Shown one piece after another: positions 36,560 to 47,700 of a stretch of DNA of 64,000 nt. Every line of letters starts with the position of its first letter. The first letter of the stretch is position 1. Below the pieces are notes generated by a model. It saw nothing but the letters and a program-made list of their open reading frames with translations, did not search any database and was not told where the DNA came from. The DNA comes from Polydactylus sextarius (lineage: Eukaryota; Chordata; Actinopteri; Polynemidae): the NCBI GenBank assembly GCA_016801845.1, contig CM028914.1, forward strand, positions 21,527,272 through 21,591,271, read 5' to 3'. Both the position numbers and the translations under genes were made by a program.

Positions 36560-38381
36560 GGGGAACAATACGAATGCAGAGAAGTAATAAGTCAGAAGGC
36601 TGAAATTCTTGACCCATTGTTTGTGTTTACAGTCTGACCCCATTCTGCAACGTGTCCTGGACATGAGGTTGTCATGGTGACATCAGTGTGTTGTAATGAC
36701 AACAGCCATCACAGAGTCACCTCAGAGTCTGGGACTGAACCAATGAATGCAGTCATACTAGTTCTATCAAAGTGATTATGTAAATGGGTGGCACAAGGCA
36801 AACTATTGTGCTGCTTGTGACCGGTGGAAATCTGTGTGCTGGTCAGTCATTTCATCTGTGGTGAGCAGTGGTACACTGTGTCTGTGAATAAGAATAAGAA
36901 TACCGTGATATAACTTGCTTTAGTTACAGATGTATTTTGAACACAGTGTTTATGGAACCTCAGAGCAACCATGTGAAATAAGCCAATAACAGTCATAAAT
37001 GTCAGCTTTTATTACACCCCAGGGTGTGTTTGTTTATTTGTTTGTTTGTTCACTGACTGTGTGGCCTGACGTTCTTCCACACTGAAGAACAACATTTCCA
37101 GCTGCTTTGCTAAGCTTCAGCTTCTTACCTGTGTTGTACCCCCCCTCTTCAAGACAGCAACCGCTGAGGGTGAGAAGTGTCTGATGTTGCACACACTCAA
37201 TTGTTTGATCTTTTAAGCGACACCGTCTAAGTAAATATAGCACACTGCGTGTTTCCATACTTGTCAGTGTGAATTTATGTAGTCAGAACAATAAAGTGTG
37301 GAATGCTGGTGAGTTACCCCCCTCAGTTGCCATCTTGCCTCGTAGCAGAGGGGGAGGGAGCAGGGATATATCAGTGCTCATGGCACTGACTGTGTCACAC
37401 GATTGTGGGGGCACAGACAAAAAAATATGAAGTTTTTGGTTTTTGGTGAGCAAGTGAGCAGATATTTGTGTTGTGTTAAACCCTCTCTCAGGTATATTTA
37501 GTGGACTACATGTTGCTATACACGCCTGTGTGAACACACATATCTGCTCGAAACAGCAAGTGTGAGTGTGCATGTATGTGACTTCAGATGAAGAATCTGT
37601 ATAAAGCATAGAACTCCAGTCCTGTGATGATCTGCAGTATCATTAAAATCAGAGCTGATTCAACAAGTTGTTTTACTGATTAAATAATTCTTTGAGATTC
37701 AACTCTATTTATCAATCAATCATTAATCTTAGCTACTATTGCTTAAGGAAGAAAATGATCAAAACACTAGTTTCGTTCCCTCAGGGATCTGCTGACCTGA
37801 ACATCTGTGGATCCATGATCACATGCTGGACACAAGAAACAACTTTTAGTATTCAGTAACAGCAACAGCACAGGTCTAATGAATCCAAAACTCTGTAGAG
37901 AAGAAAACTGAACAAAGTTTAAAAGCATCATCTGTTATAGAGAAGATGAAAACAAATGACTGTGGTCAACAGACAAGTTGTATCATCCGTCATATTGATC
38001 ATAATTTGGCCAGTTTGCAATGATTGATTTCTCTGTGCACCTTTAGTGGATGAAACTAGAGAAAAAGTTGATTTAAATAGTAAAGACAAAAATAAAATGG
38101 GATAGCTGTGAGGGAGTGACTGTGAAGCAGAAGTGAGAGGTGGAGCACATGATGGATGCTCTATGAGCAAAGCTCAGACTGACTCAGTTGGATCTTGTCT
38201 CGGGCTGAATCACTGCAACGGTAAAGACAAATCGTGTAAGAAATGCAAAGTGTTCTATAATGACAGCGGTCCTCGCGGAGAGCCATCTTAATGCGGACCT
38301 GCCCACAATTTATTTCATTGAGTCATAATGAGCTTTCTGACAAACACCGAGTTTCACATGACAAACAGTACTGAGTGTGGA

Positions 38382-38417
38382 CTGATGATGATGATTGTGA
38401 TGATGATGATGATGATG
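38382..38417. repeat. (GAT)n microsatellite
   Basis: About 11 GAT units with one interruption. Confidence 0.9.
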
Positions 38418-39060
38418 TGGTGATGCACAGGCTGGAGGATTCCTCTCATCTTATTGCGCAGGATGATACTGCAGCTCCGCTACGGTTTCACACTCCAACC
38501 CACCTTGAAGCGGTTCCCCCTGATGCTGCGTTCATGTTCTCTGAGAAAAAGGGGGGAAGATGCGACAATTCTTCTCACGACTCAGAGGTTGGAAAACGGC
38601 AGTTTTGCGGATCTCGATTCCTTAGACTCCGTCAAAAGATCGGTGTTACATAATAACACCTGTATTCCAGAAGCACTTTGTTTTTACCAAACAGTGAGGG
38701 TTTTCATTTCACTGATAAACTTTACAGAGCAACCACCTGTTGGATCACAATAACTGATCACAACATTGCGGCCTTACTATACTAATCTAGTATATATGCA
38801 TAAATTAAAACAGTAATGGTCCTACTGTCTTCAAGTCTGACCCCTACTGCTAACTTTTACCAGTTATTATGTTTCTAGAGACGATGTATATAATGATGCA
38901 TTGGCTAGAACAGCTTTTGCTTCTTACTCCATTAAAAAACAGTCACATATAGAAGATACAACATTAGTTCCTTTGATATCATTTAATTTTTGTGAGTTGA
39001 AATGAGTGAGCAGGATGTCTCAACTTCAATGTGAAGCAACTTAACTCTTAGTTTTACCAA

Positions 39061-39436
39061 ATAAAGTGAATGCATCACTGCAGCCGACAAACTGACAGCG
39101 CAGGTAACCAATCAGCGTCCGGAGTTCTCCCACGCGCGTCAATAAGACGCGCGCAGAGGCGGGCCCGCGGCTATCTAAAGGCTCGTGCTTGGTTTCACGG
39201 CCTAGTCTGCTCTCGTCCCATTGGCGCAGGTGATCCGTCTCAGGATGCGAGAGGAGAGCGGAGGAGAGGGGAAGAGAGAGGGGAAAGCGCCGATGGAAAA
39301 GTGTCCAGGGCTCGGTTAACAAGAAACCAGGATACCGGCCCGTTCCAGCTTGTCCCGGGACACTTGGCGATGAGAGATTCACCGAAAGCGGCACTTTGAG
39401 ATATGATGAGGTTTATTTCTGGTCGGCAATAGTACT
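39061..39436 (+). promoter_or_regulatory. igsf9b promoter and 5' leader
   Basis: A CpG- and GC-rich island in AT-rich DNA directly upstream of the igsf9b start. It has a CCAAT box (39108-39112), an inverted CCAAT (ATTGG, 39220-39224) and a weak TATA-like CTATCTAAAG near 39171-39180. Transcription probably starts around 39190-39240. The leader carries upstream ORFs at 39245-39319, 39370-39399 and 39403-39432. The 109-codon frame over 39070-39399 is taken as a by-product of high GC content. Confidence 0.6.
39245..39432 (+). promoter_or_regulatory. Cluster of upstream ORFs before igsf9b ATG
   Basis: Three short ORFs precede the main ATG. The first runs 39245-39319 (24 codons, with a second in-frame ATG at 39293). 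The second is 39370-39399 (9 codons). The third is 39403-39432 (9 codons, starting ATG ATG) and ends only 4 nt before the main start. If they are within the transcript they should depress or gate translation of the main frame. Transcription start is not known, so the first may be upstream of it. Confidence 0.5.
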
Positions 39437-39500
39437 ATGATTTGGTATGTGGCCACTTTGATAGCAAGTGTATTCAGCACCCGAGGAACGGCCGCTCAAG
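39437..39500 (+). CDS. igsf9b first coding exon (signal peptide), partial gene
   Basis: ATG at 39437 opens a 64-nt coding segment ending at a consensus donor (CAAG|GTGAGT), phase 1. It encodes M-I-W-Y-V-A-T-L-I-A-S-V-F-S, then T-R-G-T-A-A-Q, a cleavable signal peptide. I recognise this as the N-terminus of IGSF9B (turtle homologue B), whose mammalian version starts almost identically. IGSF9B is a single-pass Ig/fibronectin III adhesion protein of neurons, linked to inhibitory synapses. The next exon should begin the first Ig domain and was not found in the remaining 24.5 kb, so it lies beyond the window. Teleosts may carry two copies; which one this is cannot be told. Confidence 0.75.
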
Positions 39501-39981
39501 GTGAGTCGAAGTGCAGGATGTGTCTGACTCCTGCTTCTGCTCAACTTTATACTTCACCTAAAGCTTTTTATTTTCTCCGCAAAAAAGCATTTTCTCTTTA
39601 AACTTTGGCGGTGTCGCCTGTGCGTGAAACATGTCTCACTTTATGCCATGAAGTTCATACGTGTGCGTTCATCACCTGAGCGGAGCCGGGCCGGCGGCTG
39701 CTGAGAGCGGAGCCGGTTCTCCGTCAACACGGAGAGAAGTGCGTCCCCGGTCTGACTGTGGTTGCTCCATCTGTCATGTGTGCAGATGCTTGATCACTGG
39801 TTAATGACATTATAGGAGTTGTGGCGTCTGAGGCTTCAGGGTGAATGATTTCGCAGCCAGTGTGTGCGCTGACGTTGATTCCTCGCAGGATGCGCGAGTC
39901 CGCTCGTCCTGATCTTCAGGACGGTGTTTGCGGGGGGACCGCAGTGAAACGCACCGCCCCGGATTAGTGAAAAGCGAAGGC

Positions 39982-40005
39982 AAAAAAAAAAAAAAAAAAA
40001 AAAAA
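39982..40005. repeat. Poly-A tract
   Basis: About 24 consecutive A bases about 480 bp into intron 1. Confidence 0.9.
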
Positions 40006-42429
40006 TGTGATTAGTATGTTGCGCCGGTGTGGATGTCATTATAATGCTATGAGTGGATTAACCTCTTCCTGCTGGAGCCAGGTCGTCCTCCCAGCTGTGT
40101 CCGCTAGAGGGAGCGCTCCGGGAGCCGGCGCCGCATCAAGGTGCATGGAAACGGTTCCAGCTGCTGCTCACTCAGTCATGCGTGACGCAACTTTCTTCGT
40201 GTGAGGTTTAGACGCAAATTGACGCCCGTGTAGATTCTGTTGATCTGACGACTTCATGGTTGACAGGTCGGTCGGTCGGTCAGCTGACCTCTGACTTCTC
40301 TATAGAGAGGAGAGGTGAAGTTAAGATGTTGTTATGAGAACCGACCACCTTTTTAAAATATTTTATACATTAACTGAAAATTCTGAAATGAAAACCTAAT
40401 TCTTGGATGAGTGATTCTCCACTAATTGATTCATTTTCCATCTCTAAACAAAAATGACTCCCTCCTGGAGACCACATGTGAGCTTTCAGTCCCACTATGT
40501 GTCAGATGACAGCAAGGAGATGTGGAGAGCAAATAAATCTGCAGTGGCATCACACCCTGTACCCTAAAAAAAACAAAAAAACACACACACACACAAAAAA
40601 AACAAACAAAACAAACAAAAACAAACAAACAAAAAACTGAGTGCCTGCTACTTTTGCTCCCCTTCTCCTCCCTAACACTCATCTTTTAGAGAGAGAGGTG
40701 AGATGGAGGAAAGTGGGGCAGCGTCAGTGCCTCAGCATCACTGATGAGATGATGCAGAGAGCAGCTCTTGGTGATATATATAAATATTTTTCCTGTTGCT
40801 GCATGTTAAACTTTTGACACAGGATCTCACAGGTTGCTAATTATCTTTGTTGACGTGACGTCGTTGTGTCATATGACTGCAGTTACGTAATGTTCCGTCT
40901 AAAGAGCACACACTTCAAAAGCTGGAGACTTAGGGAGCTGTTTTTAAGCCGCTTCTCCGGTCTCCCTCTTTGGCTGGAACAGCAGGCAACGTGGCAGAGA
41001 TGAACGCTAACTTGTGGGCAGCAGACCTGTTTGAGACTCTTCGCTTAGCGCAACTGGTTTAGCACATGGTCCTGGGTTTCTGCAGCGGTCACGCGCGTGT
41101 GCACATGGACTCAGACAAACGCATCAGGCAGCTGAAGCAGCACAGGGCAGCATCCTTCTGGCTGGGTGCTGCTGTCTCAAGCTGGCAGCTGGCAAATGGC
41201 TCGACTTTGGCCAGTGATAACCCTGGACCAGAGCCAGGCTGCCTCTCTCTGTCTTCTCTCCCTCCTCTCCAGCTTCATCTCTTCCTTACTTTGTGCCATC
41301 CCTCTTCTTCCCTCCCTTTTCCCATCTGACTCAAGTCCTCATCACCCTCCCCCACCTCCTCCTCCCTCTGTCTCTCCTCTCGTGCTCCGTCCTGTCGTCT
41401 TCCTCTTCTGAACACTCGGATGAACTCCCTTCCCTCCAGGTTTAGAATAGCCTCTCTTAGCATGGTGAGGTAGCCAAGGGAAGGGAACATGGTGGGTTGT
41501 GTTAATGGAGGCTCAGGGCGCGCTCCACGGCAACCGTCTGTTGCCATACGCAGACACACTTGTTACCCCTACCCCTACACACACACACACACACAACGTA
41601 CACACATATGTTAACACACACTGGTCCCTGAGGGAGCAGTGTATCTTTAACCAGGATGTGAACATATGCCCACTAACAGGCTGTCTGCCCTGGACTAAGT
41701 TGGACTAATTATGACTAAGCTGTGAGATAAATGCCACTTGGTTGCTTGATAAATACATATGGCTCAACATGCCAAGAGGGCTGATGGGGGTTGAGGAGGG
41801 GGCGATGTTGGTGTTGTTTGGAGTGTAGTTGATAGAAATAATGGGGGGAAAACAATGAAGTGTTTGTGTTTATTTGCACATATTGTAGTGAAAGTGATAG
41901 ACTTTTATTATTTTCAATGCAGAACATTTTATCCAAACACACAGAACAACATTGCATCATCTACTATGAAACAAACCAAACCAGTATGAGCTGTGACTGG
42001 AGCTGAATCCAGTGAAAAACTAGATATCCACATTGGACAAACAGCTACAGGACTTAAGCCAGTGAAAAGTTGGAAAAAAAGTGGGGGTAATTTTGGTATA
42101 TCTGCAATGTACATTTGCACTTTGGCATAAAACTATTAAACTATTATAACTAGAATAATTGGGAGAATATAGAGTCAAAATCCTAAATCTTAGAAATAGT
42201 TTTGGGTTTGGAAGAGAAGGATGTTGGTATTCATCTGCTTAAACCACAAACCACTGATTTCATATGTTTCTTACAGCTGTTAAAGTGACATTTAAAGAAT
42301 CATTATGAATTTTAATAAAACAGTTTCATAACTTGAACTTAACCACCACATTAGCAGGAATATTCTTCTCCATTCATCGAGTAGCTGGTGTGATATTTGA
42401 ACTCTCATGTTGTGTCCTCTACACAACAT

Positions 42430-42450
42430 TTCAGCACCACAGACAGCTCC
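42430..42450 (+). promoter_or_regulatory. RE1/NRSE-like (REST) site
   Basis: The 21-bp site has left half TTCAGCACC and right half AGACAGCTCC with the canonical spacing. It agrees with the RE1 consensus at 19 of 21 positions as I recall it, differing at positions 12 and 19. It sits about 3 kb into intron 1 of a neuronal gene. REST binding is inferred from sequence only. Confidence 0.6.
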
Positions 42451-43261
42451 ACTCAGCCTGACGGGACACACATGGCAATATTTAATAGAAAATAATCTCA
42501 AAATGCAAAAACACAGCATAATGTCACTGCAAGAATACAAATATGAATGTGACAGGAGTGTGACCTGTGACTGTTAAAGTTCAATTATGATTTTATTGTT
42601 GTTTCTATTATATATTGTACTGACGTTGCAGGACTGTTGAGGTATCACTTTGTCCTGTAGTTGCAGGGATATATAGAGCAGTGGGGGTTAGAAGAGTTTA
42701 CAGGTTAGATTTGATTCATTTTATTAAAAGTTTTTACATGAGTTTAATGAAAACTATTAACATTAACCTGGAGGTCATAGGAGGTCATTGTTATAGATCA
42801 CTGAAGTGTTGCATAATCTACTGTCTGTCATCACAGTATGATGATGATGTCATAGTTACAGCTCCCAGTGTTGTGGAATGAATGTGAATCTGTTAAAAGG
42901 GCTCACACACTCAGTGTACAGTGTTCACACTGAATAGTTGTGTAACATCTCCTACGTCAATCTGATTAAAATGACTCATGACTTTATTTGAGTGATTCAC
43001 TTTGGGTTCAGACCCTACATAACTCATACATACATTTATGACAGAAATACTACAAACTGGGGATGTTTATGATGTTGATGAGTGGATGAGTCAGTTGAGG
43101 AGACTTCAAGTCAACACACATTTAGTGACACAAGATTGAAGTTGCCTCACACTACACAGAGCAAGGCAAAGAGATGGATTATGAAAATGGAGGGCAGTAC
43201 GATGCTGGGCAGCACCACTTGTTTCTGTTGGCTGCTCCGATGCTCTCGGCTCCGGTGTCGG

Positions 43262-43279
43262 GCTGACAGCGCTGTCAGC
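43262..43279. repeat. Perfect 18-bp palindrome
   Basis: GCTGACAGC followed by GCTGTCAGC, with no spacer. It contains inverted TGACAG/CTGTCA sites, the core bound by TALE homeodomain proteins (MEIS, TGIF, PKNOX). Lies in a GC-rich patch (43170-43380). Confidence 0.7.
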
Positions 43280-44515
43280 ATCCCGGCAGCAGAGACACTT
43301 CACGGTGCGGTAGGATTTCATATCTGAGCTACGACCAGGACGCCAACGTTTACTTCCTCTGTGTGGAAATCTCATGTTTTCCTAGTCAGGTATGGAGTTC
43401 AGCTGAACTGACTGACCCATTTCTCCAGTTTCTGTAGATGAGATGTAATAAAGAAAAGATGTGTCCAATAATTGAGTTTTTAAACATGAGAGTATGAAGT
43501 GAATATGAAGCACTGAACCAGCAAACCCCACACTCCAGACCATGTTTTTTTCGCTGCTGGCGTAGATGTGAATAATTCATATTGCTCAGTGGTGAAATGA
43601 GCTCCTGTATTGTTTCTGTGATTGCACAGTCAGTGATGAATCATGGTGGCAAGTTGGAAAACTACCACCAGTGGCCTTTCACTCTCTGCCGCTCCTGCTG
43701 AAGACTGCGGTGGTAACCTTGCACTGGCTGAGCATCATTATATCTGCACTGTCTCCAGAAACTGGACTCAGTTAGATTTGCTATTCAGCACTGAAATATG
43801 CCTTGGGTCCACACTTTAAAACTGAGATTTCACCTCTGCCATACAGACTGATTCCTCCAGTGATTCCTTGTCCACAAGAAACTATTATTATTAATTGTCT
43901 TCCCAGAATCCTGTTCAGTTTTATGTGTGTAATGAAGATTTTATTTGTGCTGTTGCATGTAAATGATTGGATCCTGAACACTTCTTGGCTGATATTTACA
44001 GTCTGGTCATCACGACTGTGTGTTTTTTTGAGCGCAATGAGATTCGTCTGGAATCTTATACGAAAACTTCAATGATGCTGTGTCCCACGTCAGAGCGTCC
44101 TTTGTATTTTGGGGTAAACTGTGTGTAATTGGAGCTGACGAAGGGAACACTGGAGCCTAATTAGTTTTATTCCCAGAAACTTTCCTTGTATCCCTGTTTT
44201 TTTTTGATGATCCCAACAGTATGATCACTTAATGAGTGTTCTCCTGTAAGTGGGTGGCTACCTGGCAAAAAACAAAGCTGCTGACCAAGAAAAGGGAGAG
44301 TGGCATCTCATTCACAGCCCGGACTTAAATCCTGTGGGTGTATAGCGTTTTCTTGCTGTGTGTTGGTGTTGTGTGTTCTTTTCATCAGGAACATACCAGC
44401 TTTTATCGATCTGATCACTGTTGTTAATGACTAAATTATGTTCCATGGTTCCGAGAATGTAATTTCCTTCCTGTGGTGTATGTTTAAAGTTTGTCCTCTG
44501 AGATTGCTGTGAAGT

Positions 44516-44520
<5 letters not shown>

Positions 44521-44550
<30 letters not shown>
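44521..44550. repeat. (GT)n microsatellite
   Basis: 15 GT units. Confidence 0.95.
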
Positions 44551-44551
<1 letters not shown>

Positions 44552-45104
44552 TGATCTATGAAGTGTTTCTCTAAATCCAACATTCAACTTGGTGGATTGA
44601 GGTCACACATCCTGTTGGAATCAGAGGATGCATTTGAGCTTAAACCTCCTGCGCAGTGTGCAATGAGCCAGCGCCGTCCAAAAAAACTATCTGCATTTTA
44701 TTGTTGGCAGTTTGGTGTTATTTTTAGATTTCATTTTCTCACTTTCACTTTTTTTTCACATGGAGTCAGCTCTTAGTCATCTGATTGTTCACACAGAAGT
44801 TGGATCATTTCAACAGTTGCAGTTTGAATTCATGAACCCATTTCCAATTAGAATAATTACATGATGACAATAATCCTATGTTTTTGTTTTGCAGCAGGGA
44901 AACGCTGCATTAGTCAGGAAATACTCAAAAACTTTCTACTTTAATAGTTAACTGAACATCGACATCAGCATGTGTTTAACTGTAACTGTAAGTATCCTTT
45001 GAGATCCTCTCAACCACCATGTGGGACTATAAATTCTCAGAGTAAGGCCACACCACTGACTACTGATCATTTATCCAGATCAAATCAAGTTAATTTGAGA
45101 TGAA

Positions 45105-45430
45105 TTGGATGTTCTGTTGAGCCTTAATTTATCCACAGAGGAGAAACTCTTGGTAGTAAACGGTAAGCTGTTCTAGAGCTGTGTGCCGGCTACAGTGAAA
45201 CATGATCACTCACTCAGCCTCGGGTTGGACTGAGGGACAGCCAGGAGCAGCTGGTTGAAGAATCTGAGGGATGTGGAGGTGGAAAGGTGGTAGAGGAGCT
45301 GTAGAGGAGATGAACTGGGACACAAGGCCAAGTAGATCTTAAAAAACCCACAGAAGAGTCTTAAAAACACAAAAGCAAACTTGACCACAAGCCAGTACAA
45401 TTACAGGTGAGATGATGTGTCTCTTCCTGG
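45105..45430. repeat. Possible dispersed repeat
   Basis: The block resembles a fish repeat I remember only loosely, with segments such as GTTCTAGAGCTGTGTGCCGG and GGACAGCCAGGAGCAGCTGG and a later AGAGTCTTAAAAACACAAAA. Identity and boundaries are uncertain. Confidence 0.3.
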
Positions 45431-45961
45431 GACTAGTTAGCAGTTAGCACTAGCATCATTCTGTACCAGCTGCAAATAAGATGACTGACTGATTCCCAGG
45501 AAAAGGGCAAAGCAGTGATGCAGTCAAGTCATTAAAAATGGAAAGATTAGAGTTTGACTGGAAGTAGCACTGATAATATATCAACCAAATATAATGGCTG
45601 GTGCCTTCATGTGGTGGTGCCTTCAGTGGTCTTAAGTGAGAATGCCCCAATGGAGAAGCAGGTCTACAACAACTCTATTCAGTAAAGTTGGCGGTTTTTG
45701 TTGGGCTTTTCTTCTCTGCTCTGACATTTAAGTGTTTCCCCTCTGCCTGACCCTTGACTACAGATTCTAAAACAGTGCTGTATGGTATGTTTAGCTAACT
45801 CAGCTAACAAGGCAGCAGGGATGTATTTATTTTCTCAGTGAATCAGCTAATCTGTGAAATGTCAAAAAAGTCCATGACCCAGAGGTGTTCACTGTAGGAA
45901 CTCAGCTCTCGAAAACAAACTAACAGCAACAAAATGGTGGGAAATAATTCTTGGAATAAGC

Positions 45962-45995
45962 AATTTCACTGTTCTGCCAGCAGAACAGTGAAATT
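45962..45995. repeat. Near-perfect 34-bp palindrome
   Basis: Arms AATTTCACTGTTCTGC and GCAGAACAGTGAAATT are exact reverse complements over 16 bp, with a 2-nt centre (CA). Could extrude as a cruciform, or have formed by template switching. Confidence 0.9.
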
Positions 45996-47547
45996 TGATT
46001 AAATGAATTTAGATGAAAAAAATTGAAATGTTCAAAGATAGACCCTCATATATTGCCGTGATTTTAGATATTTGGTCTGAGATTTCACTTTGTGCAGTGT
46101 TCAATTTACTGTGAAACAATAGCTGGTTCCTGAACAATGGTCTTTATCTGACTATTTGTCACAACATCTGCTTTTGCTGGACCTTCAATGACAGGCATAA
46201 ATGAGTCATTTTAAACGGTTGAATTTTAAAAAGGAAATCCATCAGCAGTGAATATGTTAGAGCATGTTTTTATGTAGCGAGGTATAATCTGCCGTGGACA
46301 CTTCCTGCTCTGTCAACAGGGGAAGCCTCCTCCCCCGCTGAGCGTAATGAAAAGTAGCATCCTCTCTGCTCTGGGCAAATGGCACTTCATAAAAGTCACC
46401 AACCTTTAGATGTCAATCAACTCAGTATTTAGGCCACGCAACTGCGACTGGCGGCTGCTGTCAGACCCCCAAGCTCCCAGCAGCCTCCATTTTGGTTCAG
46501 TGAAGCAGTCTGTCAGCGGGTGTCAGGGGGGCCATGCTGGATGAAGTGATGGAAAAAATGTCAGCAAGAGATAAGTAGCTTTCAGTTGTTGTAGATGTCT
46601 GTCAGTGATGGATGAGCAGTCCACAGAGTGATGGTGTTTTACTGAGGTCAGTGTGTCAGAGACTAGTGAACCCAGAAACTCATCCGTTTCATATTTACAA
46701 CATCATTACAGCTGTGATATCTCAGGCAGGCAGCCTGTTAACAGCTTCACCTGTCACTGTCCTCCAGTTCAGTCAGTTTTAGTGAGAGGGAAGGTTTGTA
46801 TTTTACATCTTAAGTAGCTTTAATTAGCTTTGTATGTTTTTTATACAGAAAGTGCAGCTGATGGTGTCTCAGGCTTCAGCAGCTACAGTGCTGGTTGGGC
46901 ATTTGGTTTTGTCTGCGCCATCACTCAACGTCCTGCTCTTGTCACTTAATTCTTTGCAGGGGTGGATGGAGCGGTTGCTTATCTTAGTATTGCCTTCCTG
47001 TGTGCAACTTCAATTATATATCACTGTTGAAAGGAGAGGAGGAGAGTGTTTGGGTCCAGTGCAGTAGTACAGCATGGATAAAGACACTATCTCTCCAGTT
47101 GTCTCTTGGCTCACATAAAAACAACTGCTCTGTTTCATCCAAAACTTAACTGGCTTCCAACCCCCTCACAGCTACTCTTCACATCTATGAGGGACTGAAA
47201 TAGACTGTGGTGCTTACACATAAGAGTGTGTATGGTACGCTGATCACGGTGAAGCATTTGACTTGGAGCAGCCCTAGCAGTGCGGCTCTTCAGGTGGGCC
47301 TCGCTCGCTGGCATTTGTTCTGAATGTTCTGAACCAGTGTACAGTGTAGCTGAATCTTAAAACTGCCTTGTGAGAAAAAAACATAAAAAGCACTATTTGC
47401 ACGGGATTAGCTTTACCTGGGGACATCTGGTAATTTGTTATAATTGTGGAGGATGTCTGTGATCTTAATCCAGTGCGATTGCGCCATGTCTATAATTTGT
47501 AAAGTAAAAATTCCACCACAAATGACTTACCATATTTCACCAAACAC

Positions 47548-47550
<3 letters not shown>

Positions 47551-47593
<43 letters not shown>
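47551..47593. repeat. (TA)n microsatellite
   Basis: About 21 TA units, next to a LINE remnant. Confidence 0.95.
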
Positions 47594-47597
<4 letters not shown>

Positions 47598-47598
<1 letters not shown>

Positions 47599-47700
47599 GT
47601 GAGGAGTATGAAGACTGACCCCTGGGACAAACCATGAGTGACTGAGGCAGTTGAATCTGTGAAATCCTGCTTCTTTATCACTGTCCTCAGTCTGCTGGTG
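47598..47700 (-). mobile_element. LINE (L2-like) RT remnant
   Basis: On the minus strand, 47663-47601 encodes F-T-D-S-T-A-S-V-T-H-G-L-S-Q-G-S-V-F, matching the H-G-V-P-Q-G-S-V-L-G-P motif of L2-type reverse transcriptase. The match fades on both sides and the TA microsatellite follows. A very small relic. Confidence 0.5.

Larger units (their letters stand above)
32498..39060. other. Intergenic upstream of igsf9b
   Basis: Contains GT/GA (33275-33334) and GAT (38382-38417) microsatellites. 35900-36110 and 38220-38660 are more GC-rich than their surroundings but hold no recognisable domain. A speculative minus-strand transcript is noted at 36265-37345. No gene is otherwise supported. Confidence 0.5.

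Noticed and set aside
39070..39399. 109-codon Arg-rich frame upstream of igsf9b
   Set aside because: Lies in the GC-rich promoter and leader; no domain, no splice logic, and the recognised signal peptide is in another frame.
41046..41070. tRNA-like D-arm / A-box sequence (TAGCGCAACTGG)
   Set aside because: No matching B-box, anticodon arm or acceptor stem could be assembled around it.
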